Shown here in pieces: positions 45,231 through 53,853 of a stretch of DNA of 64,000 nucleotides. The first letter of the stretch is position 1; each line of letters begins with the position of its first letter. This DNA is from Pleionea sediminis (GTDB lineage: Bacteria; Pseudomonadota; Gammaproteobacteria; Enterobacterales; Kangiellaceae), in NCBI RefSeq assembly GCF_007570825.1, contig NZ_SUNB01000001.1, forward strand, positions 1,860,001-1,924,000, read 5' to 3'. Below the pieces are notes generated by a model. That model saw nothing but the letters and a program-made list of their open reading frames with translations. It was not told the origin of the DNA and made no database searches. Both the position numbers and the translations under genes were made by a program.

Positions 45231-47848
45231 AAGAATTTAGGCCTGTTTTCCAAGGATGTCTTAATTGTTTGGATTACTAAAGGATCTGCTCCTAAATCAA
45301 TTAGGTGAACAAGTGCCTTCTTAACTACTTTTTGGGATGCCATGTATAGTGGTTCTAAGGTTTCTGTTGAATTAAGAATACTTAAATCATTAGCGATGCC
45401 TAGCAATATACCTTCTGTATTACCAGACTGGGTTAAGTTATTACAACAGCCAAGGCACAAACTTGGTGTTGCATTATGTCTAACTGGGATTCCTCCGACA
45501 GCGCATTTTGCTCTAAACATGCTTCGTCTGCTTAATAAGCAATATCCCCAAGGACTAGATTTAATATCGATGATCTCTTTTAAGCAAAAATCAGCTATTT
45601 CTTGAACAGTTTTAACATGAGTTCTTAAAAACATTCTTCGTAAAAGCTTACTAAAGGCACCTGAATAATCATGCCCTCTTTTAGAGATGTAGTTATTGAC
45701 GATAGAGGTTATAACCTCGCGTTTAACGTTCTGATGCTGCCAATAGTTGTCTTTGTTATCAACGTATGCATTCCACTGAGTATGAGATATATGTTTAAAA
45801 CTAGAGCGAATCATCCATCCAATGTCACCATCAAATCTACGATATACAGATTCTGCCCACATATGTCTAAATGCATGAACTGTGGGGTAGAGGCAATCTG
45901 TAAGTAATTCCGTAATAACATCTTTTGTTAAAGTAGGATGCTTTGATTCCGTATTTTGTAAATAATTGTAAGTACTTGGTGATAAATATTGCTCTAGAAG
46001 ATCTGAGTGCTCTTTTGCTAACTTACCTTCTCGAAACATAGGAATGAGATTTCTACGCTTGTCGTATTCGATTAGAAATCGAACTCTTTCAATCTGAGTT
46101 TTAGCGGTGATGTACGCATGAACTAAATCAGGTGCGAATGTATTTTCTGGTTCTTTTTTTAAGTCAGATATACTAGAGAATTTTTTTGATATTTCAGTAA
46201 AGGGCTGGTAGTGGCTTACAAAGTGTGCCCAAGCATTTCTAACGGTTCTTTTCATAAACTCCGCTGAATTATAAATATTCTTTGCGCTGGACTGGAATCT
46301 ATACAAGCAGGGACGCAATGACTCAGCCAAAACTAAAAAGCTCATGAGCTTTAGTGTTTGATAGGCCTTATAAGAAATTTCACGGTTGAGCTTAATATCG
46401 CCGTTTGTTTTAGGAACATACCACTTTACTGAAAATCTTAATGGATTAGCTGATTGGTCCAATATATCTCTATTATAATCTGTGTGTACATTTGCAATGC
46501 TAAATCCATATTCGCTCTCTCGCCAACCCGTTATCGCGACAAAGTAAGTTGCTCCAGCATCCTCGATAAGTTTGATATATTGATCCGACAGTGTAACTCC
46601 TTTTGAACCAGATCTCTCTAACCCAAATTTCCGAAAAAACGATCTGTTTGGAACGCTTGGATTGCAATTGTCAACTAACTCTTGAAACATTGGTTGTACT
46701 ATTGAAAAAAGATTGATACTTCGGCCTTCCAAATGAAGGCTCTTACTTAAATCATTCTCAGGATTAGGATTGGTTCTGAATTCAGGGGCTTTTGATTGGA
46801 TTATTCTATCTACATAAATTTCAACTAATGCAGTTAAAGATGGTACGATATATTCTTCTGAAGATTCTAAACCAGCTCTATTGGCAATATCTCTTATGTT
46901 CTTTTCCTCAAGAATTGTCTTTCTGGATAACAAAAGAGATTGAATTCCTTTAAATGCAATGATCGTTTCTTTATGAAGCTCGAAAAGCCTTTCTAAACCT
47001 AAGTTTCTTCTGTATCTTTTACATAACTGATTTGGAGTCAATCCTTCCAGAAAGCTCCTGCATATTGGACGAAGAATTCCCATTGTTCCTTTATCGTTAT
47101 AAAAGAATCCAGCTTTATTGCTGATTTTTCTAACTTTTAGTAGAGTCCAGCCGATAGATGCTGCGACTGAGAAGTGTTTGTCGAATATATTTGCGCAATG
47201 TTCAACATAAAACTTTCCGTAATCCAATGTTAAGTTGTTTAGAGAGCCGCCATCTTTCCAGTCTCCAAAAGTCAAGTCTCCCTGGTACTTACTTTCGAAA
47301 ATAAATTTTAGTCTTTTATGTATCATTCTGTTACTAAAGTTTTGGTCAAATAAAAATGGTAAACCATGAATTTTGCTTACACTATTCCATTCATTGGTAT
47401 TCATAGCAGTAAGCGAGACATGGTAACTTAAAGGAGTCACTTTAGGGACAGGTACTCCATTGTTCATTGAGTGAGATAATATATACTCTAAGTAACTTTT
47501 TAGGTCGTTTTTATTAATAGTATTAATTTTATTTTTGTGTAAGTAGAAAAAGATTTTTATTATTGATTCAAATATATTTCTCAATGTCACAATTCCATTT
47601 TTTCCCGCGCTCATAAATAGAAAGAAGCTTTTGGCAATTGCTTTTGAATTAGAGTCGGTGTTGAAATCGATGCTTATATTACTAAGTGAAGTGAAATCAG
47701 CTGTAAACCCTTGTGGCTTAGCTTCAAATCTCCAAGTATCATGATGGATTAAGTTATTTTTTCCGGGAAGTTGATCTAGGATATTTTGTAATTGCGTATT
47801 TTTACTTTCAAGTGTTCGAGAAATCTTTTGGCTGGTCGAAACGTTCAT
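45227..47848 (-). CDS. intB: Large tyrosine recombinase, IntB-like
   Basis: An 873-residue protein with the catalytic set of tyrosine recombinases in its second half: Arg in ITGWRESEYGF (about residue 463), HxxR in VHAFRHMW (about 668-671), His in FKHISHTQW (about 694) and a Tyr in WNAYVDNKDNY (about 700-709). Cys residues near the C-terminus (CAVGGIPVR, CLGCCNNL) may bind zinc. The N-terminal ~400 residues are probably DNA-binding and oligomerisation regions. It overlaps the genes on both sides. Length is far above phage integrases and fits the large third recombinase of SE or other multi-recombinase elements. Confidence 0.82.
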   Translation of the reverse strand: MNVSTSQKISRTLESKNTQLQNILDQLPGKNNLIHHDTWRFEAKPQGFTADFTSLSNISIDFNTDSNSKAIAKSFFLFMSAGKNGIVTLRNIFESIIKIFFYLHKNKINTINKNDLKSYLEYILSHSMNNGVPVPKVTPLSYHVSLTAMNTNEWNSVSKIHGLPFLFDQNFSNRMIHKRLKFIFESKYQGDLTFGDWKDGGSLNNLTLDYGKFYVEHCANIFDKHFSVAASIGWTLLKVRKISNKAGFFYNDKGTMGILRPICRSFLEGLTPNQLCKRYRRNLGLERLFELHKETIIAFKGIQSLLLSRKTILEEKNIRDIANRAGLESSEEYIVPSLTALVEIYVDRIIQSKAPEFRTNPNPENDLSKSLHLEGRSINLFSIVQPMFQELVDNCNPSVPNRSFFRKFGLERSGSKGVTLSDQYIKLIEDAGATYFVAITGWRESEYGFSIANVHTDYNRDILDQSANPLRFSVKWYVPKTNGDIKLNREISYKAYQTLKLMSFLVLAESLRPCLYRFQSSAKNIYNSAEFMKRTVRNAWAHFVSHYQPFTEISKKFSSISDLKKEPENTFAPDLVHAYITAKTQIERVRFLIEYDKRRNLIPMFREGKLAKEHSDLLEQYLSPSTYNYLQNTESKHPTLTKDVITELLTDCLYPTVHAFRHMWAESVYRRFDGDIGWMIRSSFKHISHTQWNAYVDNKDNYWQHQNVKREVITSIVNNYISKRGHDYSGAFSKLLRRMFLRTHVKTVQEIADFCLKEIIDIKSSPWGYCLLSRRSMFRAKCAVGGIPVRHNATPSLCLGCCNNLTQSGNTEGILLGIANDLSILNSTETLEPLYMASQKVVKKALVHLIDLGADPLVIQTIKTSLENRPKFL

Positions 47849-49890
47849 TAAGCTACTCCGCCTCTAGCTTCGTTAGTGAATAGAGGAGGTAGTACGTGCT
47901 TTATTTTATTATACTCAGATTTTCCTAACTTAAATACAGTAGGTTTTATGTATTCATGTAGAATAACATTCATCCACTCTACTTTAGGAAGCACTGTTTG
48001 TTCAAAATATGTTGGGCAATTATTTAGCAGTATATTAAATTTATTTTCAACCTCAAGTATATAATGCAGCATATACACCACACTTTCTGGAGATTCGATA
48101 ACCAGAATATCTTCATTAGAAAGCGTATTGCTCTGGAAAAATCTTGTCGATTCACAAACAGAAGAGTTTTTTGGGAAGCTTTTCTGAGAGCTTTTTCCAT
48201 TAATTAGAGTTGTTCTAAGTAAAATATCATTGATTCTATAAACAGCTTTGTTCAAGCTGGGTTTGTAGACTACCTTCTCAAGATCGTTAAGCACAAGTCT
48301 AGTTATTCGGCCATGTTGATTTATCCAGTCTTTATTTTCATCCGTTAGATAATGTAACTTCTCAACGTTGTTTGTATGTGAATTGACATTAATTAAGTCG
48401 CTTTCTCTATATCTATCTGAGCGAGAATACACACTTGATGTCTTAATTGCTTGCAAAGTGAAAAAATATGCAGGAATCGGATACTCTACTTCAGATCTAT
48501 ATGATTTTGACGTAGTACATTGATTTCTTATCTTTTTTTCTCGATACCATGTATGATATGAAATGGTTCCGTATTTCGAAAAAGCATTAAATGCATCGAT
48601 AAAAATACTGGATGCTGACCTTGCTTCAATATTTTTTGAATATTCTTTATTAAAATAGGTGGACTGCCAAATGTTGCTTAATCTTGTTGATATAGTGTCA
48701 TGAGATGCAAAAGTTAGGTAGTGTAATTTTTGGATGTTGTGAGTAAACAGAGCGTTGCCTTCAAAGTTACAATAGTTTAGATAGAGAAATATTGCTTTTC
48801 CTTCAATTGAGCGAATATCAACTATTGGGCTTGTATACCTAATGTTTGATCTTGACTTATAATATTCGCATTGAATCAAAATCGGATTTTTATTTCTATT
48901 GTAACTAATTTGAAAATTTGATTTTTTTAAAGAGGCGATGTTGCTAGGTTGTACTGCAAGTGAAGCGCAGATCCATGCAAACAAAAGTTGCTCAATAGGA
49001 CTCGGACAAAATAGATATTCCTTAGAAAATATCAAAGGTTTGAGGAATGATTTGGTTTTTATGGATAACGGTTTATGTTCGTTATTGGACAATAATGCGG
49101 AAATAAGCCTCGAAGAATCCTTACTTGACAAAGTATCCAGATAGAATAATTCGAGATAAGAGTTCGTATAGGTAGTAGACTTGTTAAGCACGTTGTAAAT
49201 TTTCTTGCAGTAACTTTGGTACTCAGTCCTTTCCTGTATGTTTTTATAGCTTTTTGGGGAAAAGCTAATTTTGTCATCTTCAAGCAAACACGAGATTTTT
49301 CTCTTTGAATCAATAATACTGTGCAATAATGTTGCGGCTGCTATAGAGAATGATGTTACCAAGCGACTTGGGCTTTCAAGTTTAAGGTATGCCTTTTCTC
49401 CAAGAACACTTCTAAGCCACGTAGAATTCGAAAAGAATGACGTAAGCGTAGTAGGTTTAGGTTTTTCACATAACGCGACTTTCGTATTATCAATAATGCT
49501 ATTTATATTTATTGCCTCAAGGCTTGATTGATTTATTGAGAGAAGGCTTTCATTAAATAATCTAATGATTTTTGAAACACCAGTGGATTGTGGCTTAACT
49601 TTGTTCTGAGTTATTCGCGAAAGTTGGAATCTATTGAGCACATGAAAGTAATTGTCTTTGGTTACTTCATCGTCAGTTAACCATTTAACAAATATTTTTA
49701 CTCCGTTAAGATAGCTGTCGCGAGAACCTTGAGATATGCTCGCCCACCACTCCGATTTTAATGCTTCAACTATAGAGTTAATGATTCTTCGTTTATAGAT
49801 TGAATCTTCTTTGAAAGATTCTAACTTGCTAGACAATCCAAGTTGAGTAAATAAACGTTTTTTAGAGTTAATTAGGATTGAGTTACTCAC
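47848..49890 (-). CDS. tfp: Tyrosine-recombinase-fold protein without catalytic residues, Tfp-like
   Basis: A 680-residue protein whose middle part keeps the shape of a recombinase domain (LLFAWICASLAVQPSNIASL about residues 305-324; the usual Arg of the LRxSE motif is replaced by Gln-Pro). No HxxR and no terminal GH...Y motif follow, so catalysis is unlikely. This agrees with the cryptic recombinase-fold protein (Tfp) that SEs need in addition to two active integrases. It overlaps intA by four bases (ATGA) and intB by one. Confidence 0.72.
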   Translation of the reverse strand: MSNSILINSKKRLFTQLGLSSKLESFKEDSIYKRRIINSIVEALKSEWWASISQGSRDSYLNGVKIFVKWLTDDEVTKDNYFHVLNRFQLSRITQNKVKPQSTGVSKIIRLFNESLLSINQSSLEAININSIIDNTKVALCEKPKPTTLTSFFSNSTWLRSVLGEKAYLKLESPSRLVTSFSIAAATLLHSIIDSKRKISCLLEDDKISFSPKSYKNIQERTEYQSYCKKIYNVLNKSTTYTNSYLELFYLDTLSSKDSSRLISALLSNNEHKPLSIKTKSFLKPLIFSKEYLFCPSPIEQLLFAWICASLAVQPSNIASLKKSNFQISYNRNKNPILIQCEYYKSRSNIRYTSPIVDIRSIEGKAIFLYLNYCNFEGNALFTHNIQKLHYLTFASHDTISTRLSNIWQSTYFNKEYSKNIEARSASSIFIDAFNAFSKYGTISYHTWYREKKIRNQCTTSKSYRSEVEYPIPAYFFTLQAIKTSSVYSRSDRYRESDLINVNSHTNNVEKLHYLTDENKDWINQHGRITRLVLNDLEKVVYKPSLNKAVYRINDILLRTTLINGKSSQKSFPKNSSVCESTRFFQSNTLSNEDILVIESPESVVYMLHYILEVENKFNILLNNCPTYFEQTVLPKVEWMNVILHEYIKPTVFKLGKSEYNKIKHVLPPLFTNEARGGVA

Positions 49891-51107
49891 TGATTTATAC
49901 CTTCTATATAAAACATTAGCTGTCTTAAACGAATATATCGCGTGGTAGTCGATGTATTTTTGTGTCCTAGTCTTTTAGATACGGTCAATAAGGCGGCACT
50001 TTCTGAGCGAGTTTCCCTTCCGTACTGATCGCATAGTTCTGAATGGTATAATTCGGTTGCAAATGTATGTCTTAAATCGTGATATGAAGACGCTTGATGG
50101 AGATGGGGCAGTGATTCTTTGCATTTTCTAAATACGGTTGAAGCATGCGATTTACTAATAGGCTTTCCTTTTCCTTCGTTATCGGATCTGATAAAGAGTG
50201 TGTCGCTTGGAGTTCGTGATGTGGAAGCAATTTCGTGACGCTCAGTTTCATAGTAAGTTTTCATGGCTTTTAGTAGAGAACGGTCAAAATATATGTATCT
50301 GGAACGACCACGCTTTGTATATTTTCCATTTAATAAAAAACGAAACCTATTTGTTGTTGAGTCGGAATCAAGTTGTTGAAACAGTTCAAGCAAACCTATA
50401 TTGACTTTTAATCTTGATCGATGAGACTTTAGAATCAGACCTGTATTCTCTTCTGCTCTCATTCCGACTTCATAGCCCATTCGAAGTATTAATCGATCTC
50501 TTAGGGAGTTACAAGATTCTAGAAGCAGCAGCCTATCATCTTTGGATATATAATTTATTCTTGAATTGGAACAATCTTTCTGAGAAATAAGCAGCTTTGT
50601 TTGGGAATATATATTCGTTACAGGAATGTTGTTTGGCTCTATAAGATCTAGTGAAAAAAGAAAATTATAGAATGCACTTAATGCGGAGCAATGTGCTTTT
50701 AATGAATTAATCGAGTGGAGTTGAAGTGGTAGGTAAGAGTTTAAATAACCGCTCAAAAATTCTGAATCAATTTTCTCTAACCTATGTACGTTTATGCCTT
50801 GTTTTTTGTTGTTTTCATTGACATATAATATGAAGCGGTATAGGTGACCAATATAATTTTCTGCAGTATTTTTTGAGATGGGTTTAGTAGTGAATGAGGT
50901 TGAGATAAATCTCGGCGTTCTTTTTAATTTTCCTAAAGAAGGTGTTCTAGCAGTTGTGATCCAATCAAAGATTGACTCGGTGTTCGCTAGGTGTATTTGC
51001 CATAAAAGTGGAAGTAAGATCACGCAATTGTTGTCATCTAAAAATATACGTAATTCGCCTATCTCCGTATTTTCAAGTGCGATATCTCTAAGTAATATTC
51101 GTTTCAT
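49887..51107 (-). CDS. intA: Tyrosine recombinase IntA-like, at the right end of the element
   Basis: A 406-residue integrase with a SAM-like N-terminal DNA-binding domain (about residues 85-165) and a complete catalytic domain. Arg lies in YEVGMRAEE (about 216), Lys in the beta-hairpin GKYTKRGRSR, HxxR is His343/Arg346 (YHDLRHTF), His382 is in RLGHKNTSTT and the nucleophile is Tyr391 in TRYIRLR. It starts 73 bases inside the right inverted repeat and heads intA-tfp-intB-srap, all genes overlapping. It should catalyse excision and insertion at the trmL junctions. Confidence 0.9.
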   Translation of the reverse strand: MKRILLRDIALENTEIGELRIFLDDNNCVILLPLLWQIHLANTESIFDWITTARTPSLGKLKRTPRFISTSFTTKPISKNTAENYIGHLYRFILYVNENNKKQGINVHRLEKIDSEFLSGYLNSYLPLQLHSINSLKAHCSALSAFYNFLFSLDLIEPNNIPVTNIYSQTKLLISQKDCSNSRINYISKDDRLLLLESCNSLRDRLILRMGYEVGMRAEENTGLILKSHRSRLKVNIGLLELFQQLDSDSTTNRFRFLLNGKYTKRGRSRYIYFDRSLLKAMKTYYETERHEIASTSRTPSDTLFIRSDNEGKGKPISKSHASTVFRKCKESLPHLHQASSYHDLRHTFATELYHSELCDQYGRETRSESAALLTVSKRLGHKNTSTTTRYIRLRQLMFYIEGINQ

Positions 51108-51125
51108 TGGTCAACTCAAATAATG

Positions 51126-51145
51126 GCTACTGTTTTAAAAGTAGC
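51126..51145. promoter_or_regulatory. Inverted repeat in the intA leader
   Basis: GCTACT (51,126-51,131) and AGTAGC (51,140-51,145) flank 8 bases, 19 bases before the intA start codon. It could be an operator for control of the recombinase operon or a hairpin in its leader. It lies between the terminal repeat and intA. Confidence 0.45.
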
Positions 51146-51179
51146 AAATATTTCGAGGTAACCTAATAAATTATCCTTG

Positions 51180-51196
51180 CAATTCTAGGTCATTAT
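51180..51196 (-). repeat. Right terminal inverted repeat of the element
   Basis: On the minus strand ATAATGACCTAGAATTG matches the left repeat (7,636-7,652) at 15 of 17 positions. It directly abuts trmL, and its TAG ends the 20-codon trmL stub. Confidence 0.85.
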
Positions 51197-51247
51197 ATTA
51201 CCGGTATTGGGTGGAATCTCCGGCTGATAGAGAACAATATTGAGCAT
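51185..51247 (-). pseudogene. trmL: trmL, 5' part (codons 1-17) fused to element sequence
   Basis: The frame reads MLNIVLYQPEIPPNTGN, the start of TrmL, then IMT and a stop contributed by the element end. PEIPPNTGN is the strictly conserved N-terminal loop of the family. Its ATG lies 14 bases after the ntrC stop, so host trmL was the last gene of glnA-ntrB-ntrC-trmL. The remainder of the gene is at 7,625-7,212. Confidence 0.95.
51195..51203. other. Right element/chromosome junction
   Basis: On the minus strand trmL reads GGTAATAT and then the element begins (AATGACC). ATAT at 51,195-51,198 is the sequence shared with the left junction; joining there restores GGT AAT ATT ATT CGT. Confidence 0.85.
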
Positions 51248-51261
51248 TTATAGAACTCGCG

Positions 51262-52674
51262 TTATTGAGTTTGATATTTTTTCTGTTTTCTAGTGATGGT
51301 ATTTCGGCCCCAGCCGAGTAATTTGGCTGCGTCTTGTTTGTGTCCATCACTAATGGTTAACGCTAATTCTATCAAAATCTTTTCGAACTCTTCTTGAATA
51401 TTTTCGAGTGCTTGCTGATCGCCTGATTCAACTTGCTGTACCAGCTTTTGTTTTAAAGCGGATTGCCAGTTTTGATTGACCGGTAAATTGCTGGATTCTG
51501 GTGTTGTCATGCTTTTTACTTCCGATGGTAAATCGGCTGCCATGATTTCACGACCGGACGACATAACCATTAGCCAGCGGCAAACGTTTTCGAGTTGCCG
51601 AACATTGCCTGGCCACTCGTATTGCATCAGCTGTTGTTCGGCTTCTCGACTTAATTGTTTGGGTTCTGTTTCCAGTTCTTTCGCAGCTTCACTTAAAAAC
51701 TGCTTCGCGAGAAGTGGAATATCAGTGATTCTTTCTTTTAAAGTTGGTAATTGAATGCGTATGACATTAATGCGATGAAAAAGATCCTCACGGAAACTTC
51801 CACGTTTCACCAGTTCACTTAAATCTTGATGGGTTGCTGCAACGACGCGAACATTGGCTCGAATGGCTTGGGTGCCGCCCACTCGGTAGAAGGCTCCTTC
51901 GGAAAGAACGCGTAACAAACGCGTCTGTGTTTCGAGCGGCATATCGCCGATTTCATCAAGAAACAGCGTTCCACCGTCGGCTTGTTCAAAGCGCCCAAGG
52001 TATCGCTGGCTGGCACCGGTAAAAGCTCCTTTTTCGTGGCCAAATAGTTCGGACTCAATGAGGTCTTTAGGAATGGCGGCCATATTTAGTGCGACAAAGG
52101 GACCGGTTGAGCGGCGACTGTGTTGGTGAAGTGCACGAGCAACTAATTCTTTCCCGGTTCCGGATGCACCATTTATGAGCACTGAGATGTTTGAACGAGA
52201 CAGTCGACCAATAGCACGAAACACTTCCTGCATGGCAGGAGCCTCACCTATGATGGTTGGCATTTCGGGGGCTTCGAGTTCGTTTCCTGGGGCATCAGCA
52301 TCTTTGTGAACATGGGCTGCACGACTTACCAGCTCAATGGCCTGATCAACATCAAAAGGTTTGGGTAAATAATCGAAAGCACCATATTCATAGGCGTTCA
52401 CAGCGCTTTCCAAATCACTATGCGCTGTCATAATAATTACTGGGATTTCTTGATGGGACTGCTTCAGCTCTTTTAGTAAGACAAGTCCGTCATCGCCTGG
52501 CATGCGAATATCGCTCAATACGACGGAAAAAGGATGGTCGCGTATTAATCGTCGCGCATCGTCAGCATTAGCCGCTGCGGTCACCGTAAAACCTTCATCT
52601 TCTAAAGCTTCAGTGAGTACCCAGCGGATTGAATTATCATCATCGATAACTAATACATTGGCTGTATCGGTCAT
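51262..52674 (-). CDS. glnG: Nitrogen regulator NtrC (sigma-54 activator)
   Basis: This 470-residue three-domain activator has a receiver with phospho-Asp in [13 protein letters not shown] (about residue 57). The AAA+ domain has Walker A GASGTGKE (about 171), the sigma-54 contact [13 protein letters not shown] (about 215-227), DEIGDMP and the Arg finger region. A Fis-type HTH is at the C-terminus ([20 protein letters not shown]). Phosphorylated by NtrB under nitrogen limitation, it activates glnA. Its start overlaps ntrB by four bases. Confidence 0.96.
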   Translation of the reverse strand: MTDTANVLVIDDDNSIRWVLTEALEDEGFTVTAAANADDARRLIRDHPFSVVLSDIRMPGDDGLVLLKELKQSHQEIPVIIMTAHSDLESAVNAYEYGAFDYLPKPFDVDQAIELVSRAAHVHKDADAPGNELEAPEMPTIIGEAPAMQEVFRAIGRLSRSNISVLINGASGTGKELVARALHQHSRRSTGPFVALNMAAIPKDLIESELFGHEKGAFTGASQRYLGRFEQADGGTLFLDEIGDMPLETQTRLLRVLSEGAFYRVGGTQAIRANVRVVAATHQDLSELVKRGSFREDLFHRINVIRIQLPTLKERITDIPLLAKQFLSEAAKELETEPKQLSREAEQQLMQYEWPGNVRQLENVCRWLMVMSSGREIMAADLPSEVKSMTTPESSNLPVNQNWQSALKQKLVQQVESGDQQALENIQEEFEKILIELALTISDGHKQDAAKLLGWGRNTITRKQKKYQTQ

Positions 52675-53732
52675 GTTTGCTCTTCCGTTTTATTTATGAA
52701 CGGCAAATAGATGGAAAAACAGGTTTTTCCCGGTGCCGATTCATATTCAATAATGCCGTCGTTTTGTCTTATCAGCGACTGCGCAATTCCCAGGCCAAGC
52801 CCGCTACTTTGTTTACCGCTGATAGTTGGAAAGAAAATAACGTCTTTAAGTTCGTCTGAAATTCCAGGGCCGTTATCTTCCACATCAATTCGTGCCATGA
52901 TGCGAAACTGTTTTGGCCCGATTGAGTGTTGATGTACTGCACGAGTACGTAGGGTTATTTCACCTTCAAAGCTAACGGCTTCACAGGCATTGTTCATCAA
53001 ATTCAACAAGGATTGATAAACTTGTTCGGGTGCGATGTTGAGCTCTGGCAAGCTTGGATCATAGTCGCGAACAATAGTAACTTTGTTGTCCGTTTGAAGC
53101 TCAACGACTTCAATAGCGCGCTCGGTCAGTGAGTGGATGTTGGTTTCTTTGCGCTTTTCGACTTTGGCTGGCGTGAGCATTCGGTCGACCAGTGTTTGTA
53201 GTCGATCGGCTTCACTGACTATGACTTCTGTGTAACGAGCGAGGTTTTCTGGGACTTTCCTGGCCAGTAACTGCGCTGCGCCTCGTAATCCACTAAGCGG
53301 ATTTTTAATTTCGTGGGCAAGATTTCTCACCATCGATAAACTGACTTTGTTTTGGTCCAGCAGTTGGTATTCCTTTCTGATGCTCATTTGTTCACGTGCA
53401 CACATGATTTCAAGCAGAATAACTGGCGTATGCTCCAAATGTTGGTAATTCAATGATATGTGGCACCCTTGCCACTCCTCCTGTGCGGTCACCAGTGTCG
53501 CGTCTTCCATTTGCCACTGGCCTTTCTGTTGGAAGCACTGATGCAGAATTTCTTCTGTTACATCGCCAGCAACCAATACCGACATCAGCGGCTGCGTTTG
53601 TACCCGACGTAAGCTTTGCGCCAGCAGCGCTTCTGCGGCGTCGTTGAGCCACAGTATGCGAAGCGACTCATCAACCATCACGATGGAGGTTTGCAAGAGA
53701 CGGTAAACATTATCAATTTGAATAGGAATCAT
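52671..53732 (-). CDS. glnL: Nitrogen sensor histidine kinase NtrB
   Basis: A protein of about 353 residues: an N-terminal PAS domain (about 10-110), phospho-His in VRNLAHEIKNPLSGLRGA (about residue 145), N-box NLMNNACEA and G-boxes DNGPGISDEL and SSGLGLGIAQ. It has no membrane segment, as expected for NtrB controlled by PII. The start at 53,732 (MIPIQIDNVYRLLQ) aligns with the family; an ATG at 53,750 has a poorer site, and the further upstream frame runs through the NtrC operator. Confidence 0.94.
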   Translation of the reverse strand: MIPIQIDNVYRLLQTSIVMVDESLRILWLNDAAEALLAQSLRRVQTQPLMSVLVAGDVTEEILHQCFQQKGQWQMEDATLVTAQEEWQGCHISLNYQHLEHTPVILLEIMCAREQMSIRKEYQLLDQNKVSLSMVRNLAHEIKNPLSGLRGAAQLLARKVPENLARYTEVIVSEADRLQTLVDRMLTPAKVEKRKETNIHSLTERAIEVVELQTDNKVTIVRDYDPSLPELNIAPEQVYQSLLNLMNNACEAVSFEGEITLRTRAVHQHSIGPKQFRIMARIDVEDNGPGISDELKDVIFFPTISGKQSSGLGLGIAQSLIRQNDGIIEYESAPGKTCFSIYLPFINKTEEQT

Positions 53733-53761
53733 TGCACCATTATAGTTCATTGTTGTCTTGG

Positions 53762-53777
53762 TGCACCAGTATGGTGC
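53762..53777. promoter_or_regulatory. NtrC-binding site before ntrB
   Basis: TGCACC-AGTAT-GGTGC fits the NtrC dyad GCACC-N5-GGTGC perfectly. It is about 30 bases upstream of ntrB and after the glnA terminator, so NtrC probably autoregulates ntrBC and, formerly, trmL. Confidence 0.8.
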
Positions 53778-53811
53778 TTTGTGTTTTGCTTGAATGACCG
53801 AATAAGCAAAA

Positions 53812-53838
53812 AAAAGCCCGGCAATTAACCGGGCTTTT
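53812..53838 (-). terminator. Terminator of glnA
   Basis: AAAAGCCCGG (53,812-53,821) and CCGGGCTTTT (53,829-53,838) form a 10-bp stem with a 7-base loop. Read on the minus strand it is followed by a run of T. It begins 16 bases beyond the glnA stop. Confidence 0.9.
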
Positions 53839-53853
53839 CGCGAGTATTGATGA

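Larger units (their letters stand above)
7628..51194. mobile_element. Nitrate-respiration integrative element inserted in trmL (SE-type)
   Basis: About 43.57 kb is bounded by the two halves of the host trmL. Ends carry imperfect inverted repeats (7,636-7,652 and 51,180-51,196). The recombination operon (two active tyrosine recombinases, a recombinase-fold protein without catalytic residues, and a small basic protein) reads leftward from just inside the right end; a replacement trmL lies just inside the left end. Cargo is respiratory: nar, moa/moe, ubiTUV, nnrS and transporters. Gene order and sizes match the intA-tfp-intB-srap core known from strand-biased circularizing integrative elements of marine gammaproteobacteria; that family label is from memory of the family and was not searched. 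The insertion itself is read directly from the sequence. Confidence 0.93.

Noticed and set aside
44712-51107. Tn554-like tnpABC or RIT recombinase trio
   Set aside because: Four rather than three genes, the largest far longer than TnpB, and a catalytically empty second protein fit the SE module better. Not fully excluded without a search.
42037-51194. Element limited to the AT-rich recombinase region (about 42-51 kb), with the nar genes as native chromosome
   Set aside because: The missing part of trmL is not at 42 kb but at 7.6 kb, and the repeat matching the right end is also at 7.6 kb; no second copy of the repeat is seen near 42 kb.
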